From positions 111,373 to 175,372 of the forward strand of contig CAZLCC010000010.1 of NCBI GenBank assembly GCA_964558365.1: a stretch of 64,000 bases of DNA. The letters are read 5' to 3'. The notes under the pieces are model-generated. The model did no database searches. It had not been told where the DNA came from and was given only the letters and a program-made list of their open reading frames with translations. Origin of the DNA: CAZLCC01 sp964558365. GTDB lineage: Bacteria > Patescibacteriota > Saccharimonadia > Saccharimonadales > Saccharimonadaceae. The position numbers and the translations under genes were made by a program. This document shows, in pieces, positions 24,768 to 33,021 of this stretch (positions are counted from its first letter, which is position 1; every line of letters starts with the position of its first letter).

Positions 24768-24952
24768 TGAACATTACCAGAGACAGTAGCTGTGAAGGGA
24801 AACCAGAACTTAATGTGCTACCGAGGAATGAACAAACAATTTGTTTATGCTTAAAGTCTTTGGTAGTGCGAGAATCAAAGACTTTTTTAATTCTCGTTAG
24901 TGTACATTAACAATCAGATAATCATCAACTAAGAGAGGAGTTCTTTTTAGAA
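24768..24952 (+). ncRNA. L10 ribosomal protein leader
   Basis: The leader holds the recognisable L10-binding pieces CCAGAGACAGTAGCTGTGAAG and GTGCTACCGAGGA (split here from a longer stretch at 24777-24828), as in the L10 leader family, in which the L10-L12 complex represses its own operon. It is followed by a terminator-like hairpin, AAAGTCTTTG (24853-24862) with CAAAGACTTT (24876-24885) and a T-run, and an alternative pairing CGAGAAT (24869-24875) with ATTCTCG (24889-24895). Confidence 0.75.
24853..24888 (+). terminator. Attenuator in the L10 leader
   Basis: 10-bp stem AAAGTCTTTG/CAAAGACTTT then six T. It lies 65 bp before the rplJ start, so it is likely a conditional terminator. Confidence 0.65.
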
Positions 24953-25483
24953 ATGGCAATTTCAAAAGATAAGAAACAAGCCTTAGTTGCAGAACTATCT
25001 GATCTTTTTGCAGATGCAAAAGCTGTAACCACTGCCGCCTATGCGGGCTTAAGTGTTGCAGACATGCAAGAGCTTCGAAAACAAGCACGCGAAGCAAACG
25101 TTACAATTAAGGTGGTAAAAAACCGACTTGTACGCGTTGCGCTTAGCCAAAATGACACTTTCAAAAAAAGTGACACCAGCTTGCTTGAAGGACAATTGCT
25201 TTATGCATTTAGCAATGAAGATGAGATAGCGCCTGCGCAAGTTTTGGCTGCTTTTGCAAAAAAGCATAGTGATTTAAAGCTTGTATCAGGATATGACGCA
25301 ACTGGCGCTGCGCTTGATGGTGCAGCTGTAAAAGCCCTCGCTGACCTTCCAAGTAAAGATCAGCTTCGAGGCATGGTTGTTGGCACAATTGCCGCACCAC
25401 TTACTGGCTTCTTGGGTGTTGCAAACGGCGCACAGCGCGGTTTTGCCCAGGTATTAAACCAACGTGCTGAAAAAATGGCATAA
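24953..25483 (+). CDS. rplJ: 50S ribosomal protein L10
   Basis: 176 aa, full length. N-terminal KKQALVAELSDLFADAKAVT and NVTIKVVKNRLVRVAL are the 23S-binding domain; the C-terminal helix that holds L7/L12 dimers ends ALNQRAEKMA-like (VLNQRAEKMA). Strong AGAGAGGAG site upstream. Under control of the preceding leader and followed by rplL after 32 bp. Confidence 0.96.
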   Translation: MAISKDKKQALVAELSDLFADAKAVTTAAYAGLSVADMQELRKQAREANVTIKVVKNRLVRVALSQNDTFKKSDTSLLEGQLLYAFSNEDEIAPAQVLAAFAKKHSDLKLVSGYDATGAALDGAAVKALADLPSKDQLRGMVVGTIAAPLTGFLGVANGAQRGFAQVLNQRAEKMA

Positions 25484-25515
25484 AGAATAAACGTATTAAT
25501 TAAAGGAGAATAATT

Positions 25516-25935
25516 ATGGCAGATGCAGAAGAGAAGAAAACTGTAGAGCTAAATGCAGCTCAAAAGAAAATTGTAGACGAACTAAACAAGCTAAGCGCGC
25601 TAGAGCTTAGCGAAGTTGTAAAGCACCTTGAAGAAGAGTGGGGCGTAAGCGCTGCTGCACCAGCTGCAGCTGTAGCTATGCCTGCTGCTGGCGGTGAAGC
25701 TGGTGGCGACGCTGCTGAAGAGAAGAGCGAATTCACTGTAACTCTTAAAGATGCAGGTGCTCAAAAAGTAGCTGTTATCAAGGCTGTAAAAGAAATTACA
25801 AGTCTTGGTCTTGGTGAAGCAAAAGCAATCGTTGACGGCGCTCCAAAGGCTGTTAAAGAGAAGGTTTCTAAAGACGAAGCAGAAGCTGCGAAGAAAACAC
25901 TTGAAGACGCAGGTGCTGCTGTTGAATTAAGCTAA
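25516..25935 (+). CDS. rplL: 50S ribosomal protein L7/L12
   Basis: 139 aa, slightly longer than the usual 120-130. N-terminal dimerisation helices, an Ala/Gly hinge (AAAPAAAVAMPAAGGEAGGD-like), and the C-terminal factor-binding domain with EKSEFTVTLKDAGAQKVAVI and KAIVDGAPKAVKEKV. Recruits translation GTPases. Unlike in many bacteria, no rpoB follows. Confidence 0.97.
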   Translation: MADAEEKKTVELNAAQKKIVDELNKLSALELSEVVKHLEEEWGVSAAAPAAAVAMPAAGGEAGGDAAEEKSEFTVTLKDAGAQKVAVIKAVKEITSLGLGEAKAIVDGAPKAVKEKVSKDEAEAAKKTLEDAGAAVELS

Positions 25936-25953
25936 TCTAAAAGCTTTTACCTC

Positions 25954-25992
25954 AAAATACCCACTATCCATTATGGCTGGTGGGTATTTTTT
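25954..25992 (+). terminator. Intrinsic terminator after rplL
   Basis: AAAATACCCAC (25954-25964) pairs with GTGGGTATTTT (25980-25990), T-run. Confidence 0.85.
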
Positions 25993-26050
25993 GTTATTAA
26001 ATTACAACAATTTCTTAAAAACCCCTTAAAGCCATGTGGATAATTTTAGC

Positions 26051-26079
26051 TTGACTCATATAGATATAAATGATAACCT
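26051..26079 (+). promoter_or_regulatory. Promoter of the 26127 gene
   Basis: TTGACT (26051-26056), 17-nt spacer, TAACCT (26074-26079). Strong -35, modest -10. Confidence 0.5.
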
Positions 26080-26126
26080 CAGCGTAATACCAATTCACAT
26101 AAAAACAGACAAAGGAAAATGCGAGT

Positions 26127-26636
26127 ATGTCTGAATTACCAGAAAAACAAGTGAAGCGCTTGAAGTCGCTTCTGCAGGACGCTGAAACAAATTTAGCGGC
26201 CGCAAAAGAATTATTAATTAGCCTTGTGGGTGAAGACCCAATGGTGCAAAAAGAAGTTAGCGAAGAAGTAGCTGGAAAAATTATTGAAGGTGTTTTTGAT
26301 GGACAATCTATGATTGGTCCAGATGGAAAAACCTATCCCGTGCCAGCAAACTACGCTAGCAAATCTAAGCTAGTAGAGGGCGACATCTTAAAGCTCACTA
26401 TTGCAGATGACGGCGGCTTTCTTTACAAGCAAATTGGCCCCGTTGCCAGAAAGCAAGTAATTGGCACGTTAGTGCAACACGACGGCGCATATTACGTTGA
26501 AATCGGCGGCAAAGAATATCGAATTTTACTTGCCAGCGTGACCTACTTTAAAGCCAATGTTGGCGACCAAGTAAGTATTATCATTCCAGAAGACAACCCA
26601 GATGCCGAATGGGCTGCGGTTGAAGCTGGTTTATAA
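26127..26636 (+). CDS. Conserved-looking hypothetical, coiled coil plus beta domain
   Basis: 169 aa, not assigned. The first 40 residues form an amphipathic coiled coil (KQVKRLKSLLQDAETNLAAA). Residues 55-90 (GVFDGQSMIGPDGKTYPVPA) are followed by several strands (KLVEGDILKLTIADDGGFLY, KQVIGTLVQHDGAYYVEIGG) and an acidic end, which look like one or two small beta-barrels. Composition and gene setting (own promoter and terminator, next to ribosomal genes) suggest an abundant protein, perhaps nucleoid- or ribosome-linked; this is inference. Confidence 0.65.
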   Translation: MSELPEKQVKRLKSLLQDAETNLAAAKELLISLVGEDPMVQKEVSEEVAGKIIEGVFDGQSMIGPDGKTYPVPANYASKSKLVEGDILKLTIADDGGFLYKQIGPVARKQVIGTLVQHDGAYYVEIGGKEYRILLASVTYFKANVGDQVSIIIPEDNPDAEWAAVEAGL

Positions 26637-26651
26637 GTTACATCAAGCATA

Positions 26652-26695
26652 AATAACAACACATTTTACTCCTGTTAGTGTGTTGTTATTTTTTT
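26652..26695 (+). terminator. Intrinsic terminator
   Basis: AATAACAACACA (26652-26663) pairs with TGTGTTGTTATT (26679-26690), then a T-run. Confidence 0.85.
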
Positions 26696-26724
26696 ATATG
26701 ATTAAAAAGAGCCTGTAAACCCCG

Positions 26725-26730
26725 TATAAT
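26725..26730 (+). promoter_or_regulatory. -10 box of dnaX
   Basis: TATAAT at 26725-26730, 36 bp before the start; no good -35 is visible. Confidence 0.45.
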
Positions 26731-26766
26731 AAAATATGAGAAAAGTGAGGGGAAATAAACAGGTTT

Positions 26767-28194
26767 ATGGGGCAGGCGTTATATCGCAAATACCGTTCAA
26801 AGTCGCTAGGCGAAATTGTTGGGCAAGAGCACATAACAGAGGTGCTCTCTGCTGCAATTGCTGCAGATAAAATTAATCATGCTTTTTTGCTAACTGGTCC
26901 ACGTGGAGTTGGCAAAACTAGCATTGCTAGAATTTTAGCGCACGACATTAATAAGTTGCCCTACAGCGACGAATCTGCGCACTTAGATATTATTGAGATT
27001 GATGCTGCAAGTAATCGGCGTATTGATGATATTCGCGATCTACGCGAAAAAGTGCACATTACGCCAAGTAGTGCGCCATTTAAGGTGTACATCATAGACG
27101 AGGTACACATGCTTACTGGTGAAAGCTTTAATGCGCTGCTTAAAACCCTAGAAGAACCACCAGAGCACGCCATATTCATTCTTGCAACGACAGAACCGCA
27201 TAAACTTCCTGCAACAATCATTAGCCGTACGCAGCGGTTTCATTTTAAACCAATTGGCGACGAGCATATGACCAAACACCTTGCGCACATTGCTAAAAAA
27301 GAAAATATAAAAATAGACGATAGTGCACTGCAGCTTATTGCAACGCACAGCGAGGGCAGTTTTCGCGATGGAATTAGTTTACTTGACCAACTCGCGTCAC
27401 TTGCAGGTGGAAAAATGATTACCACGGAGCTTATTGAAAATACACTTGGTCTTGCACCGCAAACAAGCGTTGAGGGATTACTAAGTGCTGTTGATGCGCA
27501 TGAAATGGAAAAAGTGATTGCCCTGCTTAATAAGCTTGAAGATAGTGGCGTTTCGCCAGCGGTCCTTACTAATCAGCTACTCTTGTTGCTTCGCAAAAAA
27601 ATAGCATCACACCCACACTATATAAAACTTATCGAAGAACTTTTAGACGTGCCAAGGGCGTATCACCCAAGGCTCAAGCTGCTCACCGTACTTTCGCTTG
27701 CAGCTGCTCCTTCTAAAACAGCTGCGCTGAGTGCGCCCGTTGCTTCTGCAAGCCTGACTTTTAGCAATGCGATGAAAGAGACTGCAGAAACAAAGCCAGA
27801 GCCAAAACAAGAAGTAGTAAAGCCGACTGAAAAAGCAGAAATAAAGCAAGCTACTGTAAACGAGACATCTGACGAGGCGCCAGAAAATATAGATTGGAAT
27901 AAAGTTTTAGATTATGTGAAAAAGCATTACTTACCACTTTATGGCGTGCTCAGTAGGGCTGATTTTGAATATGCTGATAAAAAAGTGTCACTTCATTTTG
28001 CCTATAGTTTGCATCGAAAAAAGATTGAAGATGCGAAATATCGCACCATGCTCACAAAAAGTATTCAAGAAACTCACGGCAGTTGCCCAGAAATAAACGT
28101 AACAAGCGGGCCGCGCCCACCAAAAAACAAGCTTGCAAGCGAAGTTGCTGCTATTATGGGTGGAGGAGAAGAGATAAATGTCAGCAAAAACTAA
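26767..28194 (+). CDS. dnaX: DNA polymerase III subunit gamma/tau
   Basis: 475 aa clamp-loader ATPase. Start MGQALYRKYRSKSLGEIVGQ is diagnostic; Walker A GPRGVGKT is at 44-51, the DEVHMLTGESFNALLKTLEE Walker B block near 111-130, and the SRT sensor-like motif near 155. Strikingly, the four-cysteine zinc module that normally follows Walker A in bacterial DnaX is missing: LAHDINKLPYSDESAHLDII joins the flanking parts directly. C-terminal Pro/Lys/Glu-rich linker then a tau-like domain (DWNKVLDYVKKHYLPLYGVL). The end overlaps dnaB by 17 bp. Confidence 0.94.
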   Translation: MGQALYRKYRSKSLGEIVGQEHITEVLSAAIAADKINHAFLLTGPRGVGKTSIARILAHDINKLPYSDESAHLDIIEIDAASNRRIDDIRDLREKVHITPSSAPFKVYIIDEVHMLTGESFNALLKTLEEPPEHAIFILATTEPHKLPATIISRTQRFHFKPIGDEHMTKHLAHIAKKENIKIDDSALQLIATHSEGSFRDGISLLDQLASLAGGKMITTELIENTLGLAPQTSVEGLLSAVDAHEMEKVIALLNKLEDSGVSPAVLTNQLLLLLRKKIASHPHYIKLIEELLDVPRAYHPRLKLLTVLSLAAAPSKTAALSAPVASASLTFSNAMKETAETKPEPKQEVVKPTEKAEIKQATVNETSDEAPENIDWNKVLDYVKKHYLPLYGVLSRADFEYADKKVSLHFAYSLHRKKIEDAKYRTMLTKSIQETHGSCPEINVTSGPRPPKNKLASEVAAIMGGGEEINVSKN

Positions 28195-29548
28195 AGCCAC
28201 TGAACCTGCCGGAAAAATACCTCCGCAAAATCTTGATGCCGAGAGAAGTTTGCTCGGTGCTATTTTAATTGACGAAGAAGTGCTCTCGGACGTTAGCGAT
28301 AAGCTTTCGGGTATTGATTTCTATGATAAGCGCCACGCGTCGATTTTTGATGCAATTTTACGATTATATGAACGGCACAAGCCAGTTGATCTTCTCACTC
28401 TTAGCGACGAACTAAAGCGCAAAAAAGAACTCGATAAAATTGGTGGTTCTGCGTATTTAACTGAGCTTACAAACTATGTGCCAACCGCAGCGCATGCTAG
28501 CGCATATGCAGAATTGGTTGAGCAAAATGCCGTCAGAAGACGGCTTATTAAGGCGAGTAGCGATATTGCCGAGCTGGGCTATGATGAAGACCAAAATACA
28601 CAAGAACTTTTGGAGCGAGCTGAATCTCAGCTTTTTTCTGTAAGTGATTCATCGCTAAAGCAAGATCTTGTAAGTCTTGAAAAGATTTTGACTGAGAGTT
28701 TTGACCGGATGGAAGAATTGCACCGCGACAAAAATAAACTTCGCGGTGTAAAAACAGGCTATCGAGACCTTGATAATATGACGGCTGGTTTGCAAAAGTC
28801 GGATCTTCTTATTCTTGCCGCGCGACCTGCAATGGGTAAATCAACATTCGCGCTTAACTTGGCATATAACATTGCAACTCAGCAAAAACAGGCTGTGCTG
28901 GTTTTCAGCTTAGAGATGAGTAAAGAGCAGCTGGTTGACCGTATGCTTGCCGAAGCGTCTGGTGTTGACGCGTGGAATATTCGCACGGGGAACTTAAGCG
29001 ATGATGATTTTGGAAAACTTTCTGAGGCGATGGGCGAAATGGCAGAGGCGCCAATCTATATAGATGATACACCTGGCATGAGCGTTCTTGAAATGCGTAC
29101 AAAAGCACGCAGAGAAGCGCATAATCATCCGCTTGGGCTTATCATCGTCGACTATTTGCAACTTATGCAAGCAAGCGGGCGGAGTAATGGCGACAACCGT
29201 GTGCAAGAAGTAAGCGAAATTTCGCGTGGTCTTAAGATGATTGCAAGAGAACTTAACGTGCCAGTTATAGCGCTTTCGCAGTTAAGTCGTTCGGTTGAAA
29301 ACCGCAACCCACAAATTCCGCAGCTGGCAGATCTTCGAGAATCTGGCTCTATTGAACAAGATGCCGATCTTGTGATGTTCCTTTACCGAGAAGACTACTA
29401 TAATCCAGACACTGAGAATCAGCATATTACTGATCTCTTTATCGCTAAACATCGTAACGGCCCAACCGGTCGCATCAAGCTCTACTTCCATCCAGAACGC
29501 CTGCGATTTATGTCGCTTGACAAAGAACATTCGGAGGATCCAAGCTAG
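28178..29548 (+). CDS. dnaB: Replicative DNA helicase DnaB
   Basis: 456 aa. N-terminal domain (PPQNLDAERSLLGAILIDEE) and RecA-like C-terminal domain with Walker A ARPAMGKST, Walker B LIIVDYLQLM and ALSQLSRSVENR. It is the hexameric helicase that unwinds DNA at the fork. The ATG at 28178 is preceded by GGAGGAG within dnaX, so the two replication genes are translationally linked. Confidence 0.96.
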   Translation: MSAKTKATEPAGKIPPQNLDAERSLLGAILIDEEVLSDVSDKLSGIDFYDKRHASIFDAILRLYERHKPVDLLTLSDELKRKKELDKIGGSAYLTELTNYVPTAAHASAYAELVEQNAVRRRLIKASSDIAELGYDEDQNTQELLERAESQLFSVSDSSLKQDLVSLEKILTESFDRMEELHRDKNKLRGVKTGYRDLDNMTAGLQKSDLLILAARPAMGKSTFALNLAYNIATQQKQAVLVFSLEMSKEQLVDRMLAEASGVDAWNIRTGNLSDDDFGKLSEAMGEMAEAPIYIDDTPGMSVLEMRTKARREAHNHPLGLIIVDYLQLMQASGRSNGDNRVQEVSEISRGLKMIARELNVPVIALSQLSRSVENRNPQIPQLADLRESGSIEQDADLVMFLYREDYYNPDTENQHITDLFIAKHRNGPTGRIKLYFHPERLRFMSLDKEHSEDPS

Positions 29549-29586
29549 CCTCGCACTGACAAACAGTGATAAAATAGACAAGTTAT

Positions 29587-31053
29587 ATGAAGCAAAGTAT
29601 TATTACCGAGTTTACTTTATATCGCTATCGATATATTGTTGGCTATTCGCTATTCTTTATTCTTTTAGTTGTTCTGCTAATAATTGCTGGCTTTTTTATA
29701 CCCGGTGGTATTACAAAAGCCGAAGAGGCGAGTACTGTTACCAGCATGAACATTGCCTTTCGACCTCCGTTTAACCTACCTATCATTGATTTGCCATATC
29801 ATCTATTGCAAAAAGCAAGTGTGAGCTTCCTAGGGCTTACCGACATCGCTATAAAACTACCATCGCTCATTCTTGGACTCATTAGTGGCGTTGCCTTATT
29901 CTTTTTGCTGCGAGTCTGGTTTCGACCGAATATTGCTATTCTTTCCGGCGTCATCGCTATCACTGCTAGCCAATTTCTTATTGTTGCACAATCAGGCACG
30001 CCAACGATCACGCTTTTCTTTTGGTCGATTATTCTTTTGCTTGCAGCAACATATCTATCTCGCTCGCGTCACCTTGGGCTACTTTGGAAGACCGTTTTTG
30101 CCGTTACCGCTGCACTAAGCCTTTACACACCACTTAGTATCTATGTTCTTGCTGCAATGCTACTTTCAGCTGTGCTACATCCACACCTTAGAAATACCTT
30201 AAAAGAAATGTCGAAGCTTAAAGTACTATTTGCGCTAATCGTAGGGTCAATCTTACTCATTCCTTTGGTCGTGCGCTTAATTCGCATACCAGAGACTGGG
30301 CTAGTGCTACTAGGCATCAATGATGTTGATTGGTCTATCGCCACGCTCTGGGCAAATACACAATCACTCGTTCAGAGTCTGTTCGGCTTTGCTCATCCAA
30401 CCATTGGACCAGAAACCGTCACACCACTTTATGGTATTCCGGTTGTTGCGTTAATGTTACTTGGCTTTCTTCGCATTCTTGCAGATCATCACTCGGCCAG
30501 AACATACGCCTTGGCAGTGTGGCTTATTCCAATTGCGTTTATCTTGGTATTCCAGCCTGAACTAACACCAATTGCGTTTGTCCCTTTCGTTTTATTACTT
30601 GCAATAGGCATCGAGGCCCTTATCCGTGAATGGTATAGTTTGTTTCCGCATAATCCATACGCACGCATTGCAGCATTAATTCCGTTAGCAATTCTTATTG
30701 GCGGTATCGCGTTTACCGGCATTGCTCGCTACGAAAATAGCTTTCGCTATAATCCAGATGTTGCCCGTTATTTTAGCCATGATTTGAGTTTAGTAAGAAC
30801 CCAGATAAAGGACAGTGGAGACAGCACGACGCTCGTTGTGCCAAAATCACAAAAAGAATTCTATGCATTTTTAAACCGAGAATACCCAAAACTTACCGTT
30901 ACCTCAAAACTTACAGATCCTACAAAGATAGCTATTATTTCGCCACAAACACTCAAGAAGAATGTTCCTTTTTATGACCATCCTTCAAAGCTCATAACAA
31001 ATGCATACGCAGAAAAAGGGTTGCGGTTTTACATCTATAAAACCAAGCATTAG
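29587..31053 (+). CDS. GT-C-like membrane glycosyltransferase
   Basis: 488 aa with about eleven hydrophobic helices. After the first helix an extracytoplasmic loop (TKAEEASTVTSMNIAFRPPF) precedes IDLPYHLLQKASVSFLGLTD, and a long C-terminal soluble tail follows (about 390-488). This arrangement is that of GT39/ArnT/PMT-like (GT-C) transferases that use lipid-linked sugars outside the membrane. The usual acidic DE pair in the first loop is not obvious, so the exact reaction is open. Confidence 0.65.
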   Translation: MKQSIITEFTLYRYRYIVGYSLFFILLVVLLIIAGFFIPGGITKAEEASTVTSMNIAFRPPFNLPIIDLPYHLLQKASVSFLGLTDIAIKLPSLILGLISGVALFFLLRVWFRPNIAILSGVIAITASQFLIVAQSGTPTITLFFWSIILLLAATYLSRSRHLGLLWKTVFAVTAALSLYTPLSIYVLAAMLLSAVLHPHLRNTLKEMSKLKVLFALIVGSILLIPLVVRLIRIPETGLVLLGINDVDWSIATLWANTQSLVQSLFGFAHPTIGPETVTPLYGIPVVALMLLGFLRILADHHSARTYALAVWLIPIAFILVFQPELTPIAFVPFVLLLAIGIEALIREWYSLFPHNPYARIAALIPLAILIGGIAFTGIARYENSFRYNPDVARYFSHDLSLVRTQIKDSGDSTTLVVPKSQKEFYAFLNREYPKLTVTSKLTDPTKIAIISPQTLKKNVPFYDHPSKLITNAYAEKGLRFYIYKTKH

Positions 31054-31101
31054 AAATGCTATAATAATAGAGAAGCTATAGAGAATTTAAAGGAGAAAAA
31101 T

Positions 31102-31389
31102 ATGTTAGACAATGCAAAAATGGTGATGAAGCTTAAAAAAGCTCAAAAAGAACTTTCAAAAGAGCTTGTTGAAGTTGAAGCTGGTGATGGCGCAGTTGTT
31201 GTTCAAGTAAACGGCGAATTAAAACTTAAAAAAGTAAAGATCGATCCAGAAATGGTTGATCTTGATGATATTGAAGAACTAGAAAAGTGGATAGAGATCG
31301 CCGTACGCGATGCAACTCAAAAAGCTCAAGAAGTAGCAGCAGAAAAAATGAAACCACTTATGGGTGGACTTGGCAATCTTGGTCTTTAA
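31102..31389 (+). CDS. YbaB/EbfC nucleoid-associated protein
   Basis: 95 aa, dimeric DNA-binding protein. MLDNAKMVMKLKKAQKELSK, then VVVQVNGELKLKKVKIDPEM and the acidic-basic helix ending MKPLMGGLGNLGL match the family (E. coli YbaB about 109 aa). Next to recR, as in most bacteria, with a GGAG site and TATAAT upstream at 31058. Confidence 0.92.
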   Translation: MLDNAKMVMKLKKAQKELSKELVEVEAGDGAVVVQVNGELKLKKVKIDPEMVDLDDIEELEKWIEIAVRDATQKAQEVAAEKMKPLMGGLGNLGL

Positions 31390-31408
31390 ATAAAGTAACG
31401 GACACTCT

Positions 31409-32023
31409 GTGAAATCAGCACTGCCAAAAGCATTATTAACGCTCATAGACGAACTAGGAAAATTGCCTGGCGTTGGTTCGCGTACGGCAGAGCGCTATGC
31501 ATATTTTTTATTACGCGCTAACCCAAAAACGTCTGAGAGACTAGCCGATGCAATAAGTCAGTTGCATGATGGTGTTAAGCAGTGCCCAAAAACATTTATG
31601 CTCATTGATAAAGATGAGGAGGTTTCTGCGCTTTATAGCAATGAAGAGCGCAATAAACAATTGGTCGCCATTGTTGAAGAGCCTTTTGATGTTCTAGCAC
31701 TTGAAAGAACTGGTCAGTTTAGAGGAACGTATCACGTGCTTGGTGGCGCTATTAGCCCAATTGATGGCATTGGTCCGGAGCAACTACATATTGATGAGCT
31801 TCTTGAAAGATTAAAAGACGACAAAGTCGAGGAAGTCATCTTGGCAACGAACGCAAGCGTTGAAGGTGAGTCAACTGCACTCTTTTTGCAAAAACAGATT
31901 AAAGATGCAGGGCTAACTATTAAGATGAGTCGTCTCGCGCGCGGAATTCCGGTTGGTATCGATCTTGAATATGCTGATCAAATAACACTAACGCACGCTC
32001 TAGAGGGAAGGAAGCAGCTATGA
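31409..32023 (+). CDS. recR: Recombination protein RecR (zinc finger lost)
   Basis: 204 aa. HhH part LGKLPGVGSRTAERYAYFLL near 16-35 and a Toprim domain (EPFDVLALERTGQFRGTYHV, GPEQLHIDELLERL). RecR with RecO/RecF loads RecA at gaps. The family's four-Cys zinc finger should lie near residue 58-75; only C59 remains (QCPKTFMLIDKDEEVSALYS). GTG start with a weak site. It overlaps the next gene by 4 bp. Confidence 0.92.
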   Translation: MKSALPKALLTLIDELGKLPGVGSRTAERYAYFLLRANPKTSERLADAISQLHDGVKQCPKTFMLIDKDEEVSALYSNEERNKQLVAIVEEPFDVLALERTGQFRGTYHVLGGAISPIDGIGPEQLHIDELLERLKDDKVEEVILATNASVEGESTALFLQKQIKDAGLTIKMSRLARGIPVGIDLEYADQITLTHALEGRKQL

Positions 32024-33021
32024 AAAACGCCAAAGAAACTCACTCTATCATTGAAAACGCAAAGCATATCGCTATCATTCAGGCAGAAAATCCAGATGGC
32101 GATTCAGTTGGCAGTGCATTAGCACTCGAAGAAATTCTTAGTGATACCGGAAAGACCATCAGCCTCTATTGCCCAGTTGATATTCCAAAATATCTTCGTT
32201 ATATTCACGGCTGGGATCGTATAACGGATATTTTTCCTGTACATGCCGACGCATATATTATCGTTGATACGGCAAGCAAGGTCTTGTTAGAAAAAGTATT
32301 ACTTCCTGAAAATAGCGCCCAGCTACAAAAAAAGCCAGTTATCGTAATCGATCATCATGTTACCGAAAGTGATTTGTCATTTGAGCACACGATGATTTCA
32401 GAGGAAAATGCGCTAGCAACTTCAGAAATTATTTATGACATTGCAGTGCAAAACAGCTGGAAGATAAGCAAGCAAGCGGCAGAGAATATTATGATAGCTC
32501 TTCTTTCAGACAGTCTTGGCCTAAGCAGCGAAGCAACGACTGCAAAAGGCGTAAAAGTAATGGCCGATCTTATTGAGCTCGGCGCGCATCCAAGCGAAAT
32601 TGATACTCGCCGTAGAGAATTTATGAAAAAGTCCCCCGAAATTCTTGCCTATAAAGGTCGCTTGATTGAAAGAGTCGAGTACCATCTTGATGGACAACTG
32701 GCATTAGTGCACATTCCGTGGGAAGAGATTGCAAAATATAGCGACCAATATAACCCGAGCATGCTCGTGCTTGATGAAATGCGGCTTGTTATTGGTGTGC
32801 GCATTGCTGTTGCGCTAAAAACATATCCAGACGGCAAAGTAACCGGTAAAATTCGGGTAAATCCAGATGCAAAAATTGCAGAAAAAGTTGCTGGTTTTTT
32901 TGGCGGTGGTGGACATCCGTTTGCGGCCGGCTTTAGAACATATGAAAAATACGATGTTATTGTTAACGAGCTTATTGGCGCAACTGATAAAATATTGAAG
33001 GAATATGATGCGACTACATAA
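32020..33021 (+). CDS. DHH/DHHA1 phosphoesterase, NrnA-like
   Basis: 333 aa. N-terminal NPDGDSVGSALALEEIL supplies metal ligands, VIDHHVTES is the DHH motif, and GGGGHPFAAGF near 300 is the DHHA1 motif. Family members (NrnA) degrade nanoRNAs or cyclic dinucleotide products such as pAp and pApA. Starts within recR (ATGA) and overlaps cysS by 17 bp. Confidence 0.9.
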   Translation: MKNAKETHSIIENAKHIAIIQAENPDGDSVGSALALEEILSDTGKTISLYCPVDIPKYLRYIHGWDRITDIFPVHADAYIIVDTASKVLLEKVLLPENSAQLQKKPVIVIDHHVTESDLSFEHTMISEENALATSEIIYDIAVQNSWKISKQAAENIMIALLSDSLGLSSEATTAKGVKVMADLIELGAHPSEIDTRRREFMKKSPEILAYKGRLIERVEYHLDGQLALVHIPWEEIAKYSDQYNPSMLVLDEMRLVIGVRIAVALKTYPDGKVTGKIRVNPDAKIAEKVAGFFGGGGHPFAAGFRTYEKYDVIVNELIGATDKILKEYDATT

